Below, piece by piece: positions 25,418 to 32,911 of a stretch of 64,000 nt of DNA. The stretch's first letter is position 1, and each line of letters begins with the position of its first letter. The notes under the pieces are model-generated. The model had not been told where the DNA came from and ran no database searches. It saw nothing but the letters and a program-made list of their open reading frames with translations. The stretch spans positions 1 through 64,000 of the forward strand of contig JAJEGU010000017.1 of assembly GCA_022819645.1 (NCBI GenBank), in the 5' to 3' direction. Origin of the DNA: Pseudomonadales bacterium. GTDB lineage: Bacteria; Pseudomonadota; Gammaproteobacteria; Pseudomonadales; Pseudohongiellaceae. The position numbers were made by a program, and so were the translations under genes.

Positions 25418-27604
25418 CTACTCCTGGAACAAGGCGTAGTTGCCGTTCCAACGATAGGGGCGACCCGCAAGCTCGGCTGTGTGTGTCATCGCCTCGCCGG
25501 CATCATGGGACAGGGCGAGAATCGCCTGTGGGCCGTCGGCGGTTCGCAGACTCAGGAAATCGGCGCCGGTTTCCCGGACAAACCGCAGTTCGTCCAGGGC
25601 GCCGCGGCTGTTCAGGGTGTATTCTTCCGCCCCGTTGTATTCGCCGTGTGGTTCGAGCGCGGACACAAACCAGCCTGAACTTTCCCCGCTGGACCGCAGT
25701 ACCAGCGCTTGTTCACGGCGCAGATTGAATTGCGGGTCATTGGCGCCGAGTTCGGTAAAGAATACTTGCATATCGTTCCGGGCAATCACGGAATAGGTAT
25801 AGAAACGGTTTCCGGTGAGCCAGGTGACGGCAAACTTCTCGCCCGCGGGGACTTCCGCGCTCGCGCGCAACCAAAGATGCTGGTAGCCGTTGGCCGCTCC
25901 CAGCGGATGCAGGCTGGACGCGGGCTCCAGTGGATGACTGGTATCGACGATCTGGCCGTTGAAATGCACGGGCAGGTCGAACTGATGCGGGTTCTCTCCA
26001 CTGGCTTCCAGCACATCGATCATCAGCGGATATTCGGTGGGAAAGTCGCTCAGCAAGGCCGCGGTGCGCCGGAATGACACTCCGTCATAGGCGCCTTCCA
26101 TGCTGGCGGAGGCGATTTCGATTCCGCCCGTATCGTCAAAGAACAGCATGTCGGGATGATGCTGTTCCGCGACGCGCAGTTGGCCGTCGAAATGGCTGGT
26201 TTCATCCACCACCAGAGCGTTGTGGGCGATGGTTTGCTTGGCCCAGGTTTCGTTTTCCGGCAGGTAGCGCCCGCCGTTTTTCTGTTCCACGTTCAGGAAG
26301 CGCGCGGCGCCATAATCGGTGAGGATTTCCCGGCCGTTGTCGTAGAACAGCAGCCCGAGCTTGTCGAAATGGCCGTGGCCCATGCCCTGGGACGTGGCCT
26401 TGAGAAGCAGGGCCTGCTGATTGCCGGCGCTGTGCGCGCGAAGTACGGCCAATGCGCCCCGCCTTCCTTCCGGCCCGTCGCGGAACAATCGGGATTCGTG
26501 GATGAATGGCGGGGTTTCGCCCCGGTCCCGGGCCCGGGCGAGCCGAAAGCCGTCGCCGTTGAGAACCTGGGCGCTGTGCTGCCCCGCGATGGACGCGAGG
26601 GCGGAATCGCCGGTCAGGGCGTAGGCCATGGCGATGCCGTGGCGCAGCTCCACGGTGTCGAGCCCCTTGTCCTTGATGGCGTCGTTCAGGGGGAAAAACA
26701 ACCCGGCATAGGACAAGTCGATGCAGGCATGGATGGCCTTGAGCAGGATGCCGTCACGATAGGCGAAGATATCCAGTTCCGGGTCGTTCGTTTCGATGCT
26801 GCGGGCGAAAAGGAGGAAGGGCATCATGGCGTAGCGCTGGTAATACGGCCCTTCGCTGTAGTAGCCATCTGGGGAAAACAGCAGGTCAATCTGCCGCATG
26901 AAACCGGCGTCGCCATCGCCATCGAGTCCGTGAAGCGCCTTGCGGACGTAGTCGTCGTCATCGAGCACATAGCCGGTCATGCCCACCGCGGCGACGGCCC
27001 AGGTGCCGTGGTTGTGGATCCGGTCAAAGGTGTCTGCCGAGCCTTCGGAGAGGAAATCAGCCATGGGCCGCAGCAGCCTGTTCACAATCTCGTTGCGCTC
27101 GGCGGGCGGCAGGCTGTCGTGTATCGCATCGAAACCCTGGATGGCATAGGTGAGCCAGACGGATTCATTGAGGTTTTGCCAGAAAAGCCGGCCGGGATTC
27201 GAGCCCCTGCCGTGGGGATGGTTGCCGAGGTCGGGGTACATGTCCGCATAGGCAAGCAGCAGCCGCCTGGCATGGCGCGCATAGGTTTCGTCGCCGGTGA
27301 GTTGGTAAACCATCCCGGCGTCATGGATGGCAATGCCGTTTTTCTTGTGGGTTTCGTGGGAGTATCCGCCGCCTGGATCCACCGGCGCCGGCACATCCGG
27401 CGCCGTCCCGAAATAGTCATCGAGTTCGCTTCTGGTTTCTTCGAGTGCGCGGCTGAAGCCAGGTGACTCCTGCCGGTACTGCCTGATGAATTCGACATCT
27501 TCCGGCGTCAGCAAGAGTCCCGGATGTTCGGCGGGAAATCCCGGGGAACACAGGACAAGCGCGACAAGGCCGCAAAGCGAAACCTGGGCGGGGCCGAATC
27601 TCAT
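25418..27604 (-). CDS. PL17 oligoalginate lyase (exo-type)
   Basis: This 728-residue protein has a signal peptide (VSLCGLVALVLCSPGFPA), an N-terminal alpha/alpha toroid 'alginate lyase' domain with IHNHGTWAVAAVGM (Asn-His) and YYSEGPYYQRYAM (catalytic Tyr region), then a heparinase II/III-like beta-sandwich with SQGMGHGHFDKLGLLFYDNG. This domain pair and these motifs match PL17 enzymes such as Alg17C, which release monomers from alginate oligomers. ATG overlaps the PL6 stop (ATGA). It probably works in the periplasm. Confidence 0.9.
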   Translation of the reverse strand: MRFGPAQVSLCGLVALVLCSPGFPAEHPGLLLTPEDVEFIRQYRQESPGFSRALEETRSELDDYFGTAPDVPAPVDPGGGYSHETHKKNGIAIHDAGMVYQLTGDETYARHARRLLLAYADMYPDLGNHPHGRGSNPGRLFWQNLNESVWLTYAIQGFDAIHDSLPPAERNEIVNRLLRPMADFLSEGSADTFDRIHNHGTWAVAAVGMTGYVLDDDDYVRKALHGLDGDGDAGFMRQIDLLFSPDGYYSEGPYYQRYAMMPFLLFARSIETNDPELDIFAYRDGILLKAIHACIDLSYAGLFFPLNDAIKDKGLDTVELRHGIAMAYALTGDSALASIAGQHSAQVLNGDGFRLARARDRGETPPFIHESRLFRDGPEGRRGALAVLRAHSAGNQQALLLKATSQGMGHGHFDKLGLLFYDNGREILTDYGAARFLNVEQKNGGRYLPENETWAKQTIAHNALVVDETSHFDGQLRVAEQHHPDMLFFDDTGGIEIASASMEGAYDGVSFRRTAALLSDFPTEYPLMIDVLEASGENPHQFDLPVHFNGQIVDTSHPLEPASSLHPLGAANGYQHLWLRASAEVPAGEKFAVTWLTGNRFYTYSVIARNDMQVFFTELGANDPQFNLRREQALVLRSSGESSGWFVSALEPHGEYNGAEEYTLNSRGALDELRFVRETGADFLSLRTADGPQAILALSHDAGEAMTHTAELAGRPYRWNGNYALFQE

Positions 27605-29835
27605 GGCCCCGTTTCGCCTGCGTCGCCGATGATCGGCAAGGGGGTGTTTTCGAACTGATTGCGGTCCAGCGTATTGACCGGATCGCCGACGATGGTGGTG
27701 ATCCGGATGGGTTTGCTGCCCGACAGGGTGTTGTCGATGATTTCGACGTCCTGGGCGCCGTGTAATCGCACCGAGGCGTTCGTAGCGTTGCGGCTGCCAT
27801 TGCCTACGGAAAGCAGGGTGGATGCGCTCAATTCGAAATGCGGGCCGAAGGTGCTTTCGTCGGTTCCGCCCCGGTAGACATTGGCGAGAGCGCCTTCAAT
27901 GTTTTCGAAAGTGCTGTTGCGGATCGTGACGGTTTCGGCGTTGTAGATGCCAAGATCTTCCGTTTCCAGCTCCAGCGCAAGCACATCTCCGGTAATGTTG
28001 CGGAATCTGGAGTTCGCAATCTGGATGAGATTGGCGAAAGTGTGTTTCGCGGGAGAGAAAAAATCGAAGGAGTGGTTGCTGTTCAGGTCGCTTACGGTCA
28101 CGTTCTCAAGCTCAAGGACATAAGGTCTCACCATGGAGTAACGGCTTGTGCGGATTGCCGAATTGCCCGCCACATCGGGCGCCGATTTTCCCGAAAGCGT
28201 CAATCCCTCAAGCCTGAGGCTGCCGCCGTCAACGATTTCGAACAGCGCCGTGCGCTCGAATTCGATTGTCGCCTCGCCGGTTGGCGCAAGGATGGCGAGC
28301 GGTCGGTCCACGACCACGATTTTCGATTCCAGATACTCTCCGGGCGAAAGGGAAATCGTGTCTCCCGCCCCGGCTTCGGCGACCGCGTCGAAAATCGAAT
28401 CAAGTCCGGGGTCAATCTCCCGGGTTTGACCGAATCCGAAGCGAACTTCCGGGCCGGGTTTGGGATACCAGGAAACGCCGGTTGCCTCCCTGTCGAGCAC
28501 GGCAAGGTCGCGTGGGACGCCGATGCCATTGAATTCTTCGTTTGCCGGATGGAGCAGCCCGTTTGCCGATCGCCGGAGCGCAATGCTGGAGTAGACGAAT
28601 TCATCGCCCGGTGCCGGCGGATTCGCTTCCGGCGCAACGGATTCGTGAATGACATTGGCCTGGAAATCAATGCCGCTCAAGTCATCGTAGGCGGAGAAAA
28701 TACTGTGATCGTCGCTGTTATGCACCAGATTCGACCGGAACAAGCTATTAATGGGCGGGGCCGAGCGCTCCTCATCGCTACCCGCGGCAAGTTCGATGTG
28801 GTCGCTGTCAATGATGGAATTGTTTTCGATGATCGCGCCATCGACCTGGTCATAGCGATTGATGGGGGAATTGGGGACGCCGTTCATCACCACGAGGGCG
28901 CCGCCGAATCGATGCCCGGTCAATCCCCGCAGATAGTTGTTGCGCACCACCTGGTCCCGGTTGATCACGCGGATGCCGCCGGTGTGGCTGACCCGGTTGC
29001 CGAGGAAAACATTGTTCTCCACAGTGTTTCCGTGGCCATGGCGCAGGGTCAGCGTGCCCTGGGATTCATGGAATACATTGCCGCGAAACACATTTCCGCC
29101 GGACTTGCTGGATATGATTTCCACCTCGCCATTGCAGCGGTCGAAGTAATTGTTCTCTACAACCGTGAAGGAATTTGTCCGGGACCAGGTACTCGTGCCG
29201 ATGCGCAGGGTTTCGCCACCGTTGGAGCCGAGCACGGGGCGCGGCCCGAAGTAGTTGTGGTCGATGCGGTGGTGGTTTTGCCGGCTGTCTTCGCTGTCGA
29301 GGCGCACCGCCATGGTAACCCCGGCATTGCTCTTTCCTTCGAGATGATTGTGGTCGAAGCGGTTGTGTCTGCCGTACATCATCACCCAGAAGTCGGTTTC
29401 GAAGCGCTCCGGGTTGTTGAAATGGTCGATTACCGTCTCGGTTACCCGGGAGTGGTGGGCGAGGTCGCCACGGGTTCCGCGGAACGCGATGACGGTGTTT
29501 GTGGGTGTATGGCCGTCCCGGAATACAAGGCCGGACACCACGAGGTGTTCTCCGGCCAGGCGCAAATTCGAGCGGCCGGAAATGATGACCTCTCCCCTGG
29601 TTTCCGCGGTCAGGGTAATGGGTTCGCCGGCGCGGCCATGCCCGGTAAAAAGAATCTCGAAATCGCGCCAGACTCCATTGGCAAGGATGATGGTATCGCC
29701 GGGACCGGCCGACTCCACCGCGGCGCGGTACTCCCGCTGGTTGCCGACGAGGATTTCGGCGCCCCGGGCCTGATTTGCAGCGAGCAGGGTCGCGACCAGC
29801 GCCGTGGCGAGGAATGTGCCGAATGGGGTTCTCAT
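27601..29835 (-). CDS. PL6 alginate lyase
   Basis: This 744-residue protein has a signal peptide (FLATALVATLLAANQARG). It has two parallel beta-helix regions with many Asn-rich turns ('NNYFDRCNGE', 'GNTVENNVFLGN'). EIISSKSGGN holds the expected catalytic Lys and GTLTLRHGHGN the Arg of PL6. The length matches two-domain PL6 enzymes such as AlyGC (about 750), while PL6 chondroitinase B is shorter. It cleaves alginate, likely at the surface or in the periplasm. It begins four bases after gntR ends and overlaps the PL17 gene. Confidence 0.9.
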   Translation of the reverse strand: MRTPFGTFLATALVATLLAANQARGAEILVGNQREYRAAVESAGPGDTIILANGVWRDFEILFTGHGRAGEPITLTAETRGEVIISGRSNLRLAGEHLVVSGLVFRDGHTPTNTVIAFRGTRGDLAHHSRVTETVIDHFNNPERFETDFWVMMYGRHNRFDHNHLEGKSNAGVTMAVRLDSEDSRQNHHRIDHNYFGPRPVLGSNGGETLRIGTSTWSRTNSFTVVENNYFDRCNGEVEIISSKSGGNVFRGNVFHESQGTLTLRHGHGNTVENNVFLGNRVSHTGGIRVINRDQVVRNNYLRGLTGHRFGGALVVMNGVPNSPINRYDQVDGAIIENNSIIDSDHIELAAGSDEERSAPPINSLFRSNLVHNSDDHSIFSAYDDLSGIDFQANVIHESVAPEANPPAPGDEFVYSSIALRRSANGLLHPANEEFNGIGVPRDLAVLDREATGVSWYPKPGPEVRFGFGQTREIDPGLDSIFDAVAEAGAGDTISLSPGEYLESKIVVVDRPLAILAPTGEATIEFERTALFEIVDGGSLRLEGLTLSGKSAPDVAGNSAIRTSRYSMVRPYVLELENVTVSDLNSNHSFDFFSPAKHTFANLIQIANSRFRNITGDVLALELETEDLGIYNAETVTIRNSTFENIEGALANVYRGGTDESTFGPHFELSASTLLSVGNGSRNATNASVRLHGAQDVEIIDNTLSGSKPIRITTIVGDPVNTLDRNQFENTPLPIIGDAGETGP

Positions 29836-29839
29836 CGGA

Positions 29840-30586
29840 TCAGATATTGACGGCCTTCAAGAAGCGATGGCGGCTTTCCGAGGCCTGCTTGCGGATTCGC
29901 TCAAGCGCCTGCTCTTCCGTGATGTCGAGCATGGATTCGAGAAGACGGGCAAAATGCCTGCGCATCGCCATACGGGCCGCGGCCGGGTCGCGATTGCGCA
30001 ACGCGATATAGATTTCCATATGTTCATCGCCACGCTGGGACGTATCTTCCAGGCAAACCGAGTCGTAGACTTCCTTGACCTTGGGCAGTTCCGTGCGCAG
30101 CTTCCAAAGCAGTTCGACGATATGGCGCGCCGCCGAATTTCTCGAAGCCGCGGCGATGGTGAGATGGAAATCCCGATCCGCGAGTTCGGCGGCCGCCTCG
30201 TCGTCGGGATTGTTGGTGGCCATTTTCTCGATGTAGCCGGAAAGCTCGTCGAGTTCTTCGTCGGTGATATTGAGCGCGGCAAGCGCGGCCACCTCGGACT
30301 CGAACAGCGACCTCGCCTCGGTTACTTCAAAGGCATTGATTCTGGATAGATTTTCATTTCCCGGGTCGGACGCTTCCAGCACGTATACCCCGGACCCGGT
30401 CTTGATGTCGATTTTGCCCCGGGCCTGGAGGGCGACCAGGGCCTGCCGAACCGTCACGCGGCTTACATTGAACTGTTCCGCCAGACTTCTTTCCGCCGGC
30501 AGTCGGCTTCCCGCCGGATAGATGCCTTTTTCGATCAGATCCAGAATTGACCGGGCTACCGTGTTGTACAGCCTTTTGTCACTCAT
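29840..30586 (-). CDS. GntR/FadR-family regulator of alginate operon
   Basis: This 248-residue protein has an N-terminal winged helix (GIYPAGSRLPAERSLAEQFN followed by VSRVTVRQALVAL) and a C-terminal FCD all-helical effector domain ('FEVTEARSLFESEVAALAA', 'DRDFHLTIAAASRN', a typical metal-binding Asp/His set). It resembles UxuR/ExuR-type repressors of uronate catabolism. It is the first gene of the alginate operon and has paired TTGGGCA/TGCCCAA sites upstream, so autoregulation is likely. KDG, KDPG or DEH would be the likely inducer. Confidence 0.87.
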   Translation of the reverse strand: MSDKRLYNTVARSILDLIEKGIYPAGSRLPAERSLAEQFNVSRVTVRQALVALQARGKIDIKTGSGVYVLEASDPGNENLSRINAFEVTEARSLFESEVAALAALNITDEELDELSGYIEKMATNNPDDEAAAELADRDFHLTIAAASRNSAARHIVELLWKLRTELPKVKEVYDSVCLEDTSQRGDEHMEIYIALRNRDPAAARMAMRRHFARLLESMLDITEEQALERIRKQASESRHRFLKAVNI

Positions 30587-30717
30587 GGTTGTGATTCTCG
30601 CAATGGGCTATTGGTTCCGGCGAACACCCGCCGCCTGCAACAGCAGGCTGGCGCGGTAACGCCGGAGATTGGCGGATATTGTATGCGAGGATTGTCGGAC
30701 ACCTGAAACCGATCATC

Positions 30718-30743
30718 TTGGGCAGTTCAAATGGATTGCCCAA
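30718..30743. promoter_or_regulatory. Inverted repeat in gntR promoter region
   Basis: TTGGGCA (30718-30724) is mirrored by TGCCCAA (30737-30743), followed by GTGTATACCA, which includes a TACCA half-site. The 230-base gap between gntR and bamE holds nothing else recognisable. Placement suggests an autoregulatory operator for the alginate operon. Confidence 0.5.
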
Positions 30744-30816
30744 AGTGTATACCAGTGCAATAGAATTGTGCAAACAAATTTCTGCCGCGCCAAATGGAAA
30801 TCGCTGGAACGGGAAC

Positions 30817-31185
30817 TCAGTTCGCGCTTTCGTCTTCAGGCGGATTCGGGGTGAAGTCGCCGGTTACCCGTTCGAGTTCGTCGTCGATGAACCAGACGGT
30901 GATGCGCTCCTGGGTGCGGGCGCCGCCGCCGGGCTGGAAGTTGTAGACGTAGTCCCAGCGATCCTGGTGGAAAGGGTCGCGCACCAGTGGCGTGCCCATG
31001 ACGAAGATGACCTGGTTGCGGGTCATGCCGGGCCGCAACTGATCCACCATGTTTTGCAGGATGACATTGCCCTGGGAGATGGAGATCTTGTACACCCCCG
31101 GAAAATCCAGAGAGCCGAGGTTGTTGGCGCAGCCGGGCAGGGTCGCGAGCAGCAGAATCAACAGGCTGGTCTTCAATCTTTTCAT
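30817..31185 (-). CDS. bamE: Outer membrane assembly lipoprotein BamE
   Basis: This precursor of 122 residues has a signal peptide and lipobox LPGC. The mature part has the BamE (SmpA/OmlA) pattern: '[51 protein letters not shown]'. It is a subunit of the Bam complex that folds beta-barrel proteins in the outer membrane. In many gammaproteobacteria it is divergent from fur; here 5.8 kb of accessory DNA separates them. A foldback element copy starts 15 bases upstream of its start. Confidence 0.94.
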   Translation of the reverse strand: MKRLKTSLLILLLATLPGCANNLGSLDFPGVYKISISQGNVILQNMVDQLRPGMTRNQVIFVMGTPLVRDPFHQDRWDYVYNFQPGGGARTQERITVWFIDDELERVTGDFTPNPPEDESAN

Positions 31186-31200
31186 GGCGGTTACCGTGCC

Positions 31201-31367
31201 CTAGGAGCCTGCGCCGTAGGAATTCACGGCTGCAAATCCGCTCTCATCCACGCCCCTGGCCGTTCGATTTCGTTGCATATTCACCAATATTCGCCTCAAT
31301 CGATCAGCCAGGGGCGCGGCGATAGCGAATTTTCGCTTTCGCGAATTCCTACGGCGCAGCCTCCTAG
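31201..31367 (-). repeat. 167-bp foldback element, copy C
   Basis: A complete copy, inverted relative to A and B, bounded by CTAG at 31201-31204 and 31364-31367. The left end reads CTAGGAGCCTGCGCCGTAGG and the right end CGCAGCCTCCTAG. It lies between bamE and a lipoprotein fragment. The ORF-track protein at 31201-31614 is mostly a translation of this element and is not a gene. Confidence 0.92.
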
Positions 31368-31432
31368 CGGAGGCGTTACAGCGGCCCACGCGGCGGCTAT
31401 CATGTCTGGACAAACTCAGCAGGTGCGTCATC

Positions 31433-31552
31433 GTGGCAACTATAAACCGGTCCTTGGCAATTTTCACCCGTTCCGGCGCGGTCGCGGCGATTTCGGTTTT
31501 GTTGCTGGCGGCCTGTGCTTCCGGTTCGGAAAGCCCACGGCAGGCAGCGTAA
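31433..31552 (+). pseudogene. Truncated lipoprotein-like ORF
   Basis: A GTG-started 39-codon ORF (VATINRSLAIFTRSGAVAAI, then SVLLLAAC) has a good lipoprotein signal and lipobox LAAC, then stops after 17 residues. Another frame continues with plausible coding sequence (GDALSETMREAVLVSGQLPA) for about 40 codons up to the end of ada. I read it as a frameshifted or truncated lipoprotein relic. It could instead be a genuine tiny lipoprotein. Confidence 0.35.
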
Positions 31553-31657
31553 CTCCCGCCGCCGGCGACGCCCTCAGCGAAACCATGCGCGAAGCGGTGC
31601 TCGTCTCCGGGCAACTGCCGGCCCAGTTGAGTGCGGCGACTCTCTCGAATGGAACCA

Positions 31658-32749
31658 TCAGCCTGACCTGCTTACCCGTTCTTTGTCAAGTAAAATTCGT
31701 TTTCTTTCAATGCCCCATCGATATCCGCCAATACCACCGTTATCTTGCAGTACTCTATGGCAGGGAATCAAAATACCAATCTTGTTCGCACCGCATGCGG
31801 ATGCGACAGCGCGAAATGCATTAGGTTTATCTATTTCTTTTGCCAGCTTTCCATAACTCAAAACGTCGCCTTCTTTTACGCTAAGTAAAAATCGCCACAC
31901 TTTTAGCTGAAAAGAAGTCCCCCGCAGATCTAATGGAAGATCAGGGCAGGGCGAATTGAGCCCGATATGATCATCGAATGCCTTTATCCAAAGATCTAAC
32001 TCTGGCCCCTTGCTACCGGGTGATTCTAGAAATTTCGCCTTTGGAAACTCGGCCTTCAATTGTTCTTTAAGTTGTTCCAGGTTGTCTCCAAATTGTGCGA
32101 AACATACACCGCGCTCCGTTGCCGCCATTAAAAGCGGGCCCAGTAATGAGTCACGATATGCAAAATAGATTTGTTCGCCCTCGGCTCCGGCTCGATACAC
32201 CGCGGGAGTCATGCCCATGTTTCGGGCTGCTTCACCGTACACACGGCTGGGAGAACCATATCCCGCGGAATAGATTGCTTCCGTCACCGTTTTCCCTTTT
32301 TTTAAAGCAGATTTGTACTTATCAAGGCGGCAGGCGTTCTGGTATTCCTTGGGAGAGACACCTAACGCGGATTTAAATACTTTTTGAAATCTGGAAGAGG
32401 AGAGATTTGCCATTTTGGCGAGGTCTATCAGAGTTATGTGATCGTCCGCATTAGACTCGATGTATCTTGCAATTTCGACTATTTTTTCCAGATCTTTCCC
32501 ATGATTTTCTGGTCTGCACCTTTTGCAAGGTCGGAAACCAGCCTGCCTTGCTGACTCCAGATCCAGAAATAGGCGAATATTCTCGGGACGAGCAGGTCGT
32601 GATGCACAAGATGGTTTGCAAACGACGCCAGTAGTTAAAACTCCGTAGAAAAAGGCTCCATCGTAAGCTTCGTCGCGATTTTCAATCGCAGCATGCATCT
32701 CTTTGTTCGATGGAATCCTGATACGGTGCTGCCTCTCCGATTTTGCCAT
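31658..32749 (-). CDS. ada: Bifunctional Ada: methyl-DNA repair protein and activator
   Basis: This 363-residue protein has three regions: an N-terminal zinc domain with four Cys (CKPSCASRP and PCKRCRPENHG), an AraC-type HTH pair ('LIDLAKMANLSSSRFQKVFKSALG', 'TEAIYSAGYGSPSRVYGEA'), and a C-terminal O6-methylguanine methyltransferase with the active-site PCHRVL. It repairs alkylated DNA and activates the adaptive response. MAKSERQ at 32749 is preferred; the ORF track adds a 12-residue leader shared with the DUF5916 gene. Codon use is visibly more AT-rich than in the flanking genes, a sign of acquisition. Confidence 0.92.
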   Translation of the reverse strand: MAKSERQHRIRIPSNKEMHAAIENRDEAYDGAFFYGVLTTGVVCKPSCASRPARPENIRLFLDLESARQAGFRPCKRCRPENHGKDLEKIVEIARYIESNADDHITLIDLAKMANLSSSRFQKVFKSALGVSPKEYQNACRLDKYKSALKKGKTVTEAIYSAGYGSPSRVYGEAARNMGMTPAVYRAGAEGEQIYFAYRDSLLGPLLMAATERGVCFAQFGDNLEQLKEQLKAEFPKAKFLESPGSKGPELDLWIKAFDDHIGLNSPCPDLPLDLRGTSFQLKVWRFLLSVKEGDVLSYGKLAKEIDKPNAFRAVASACGANKIGILIPCHRVLQDNGGIGGYRWGIERKRILLDKERVSRSG

Positions 32750-32761
32750 TTTGGCTTCTCT

Positions 32762-32838
32762 CCAATTCCGATGGTGACATGGCAATTACGTCACTCATCG
32801 ACTAGCATTTCTATCCGAATTTTGTCAACCAATTGAAT
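32762..32838 (-). repeat. Duplicated leader, copy 1 (upstream of ada)
   Basis: About 77 bases before ada closely match 35225-35301 before the DUF5916 gene, including GTGACATGRCAATTACGTCA and TTTCTATCCGAATTT. On the minus strand this copy has TTGACA as a possible -35. Both copies keep an in-frame leader peptide of the form M(P/S)CH(H/Y)RNW ahead of the likely true start. Confidence 0.75.
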
Positions 32839-32911
32839 TCTTGATCTCGACGGTTTAGCCTTCCGAGCCATGTTTGGGGTTTTCACTTGCGGCGCAGGCT
32901 CCCGGTGCGCT

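Noticed and set aside
27838-29850. 670-residue plus ORF opposite the PL6 lyase
   Set aside because: Antisense to a gene with clear PL6 motifs and signal peptide; no recognisable domain.
31201-31614. 137-residue minus ORF beside bamE
   Set aside because: Its second half is the foldback element translated and its first half is antisense to the lipoprotein relic; no supporting start site.
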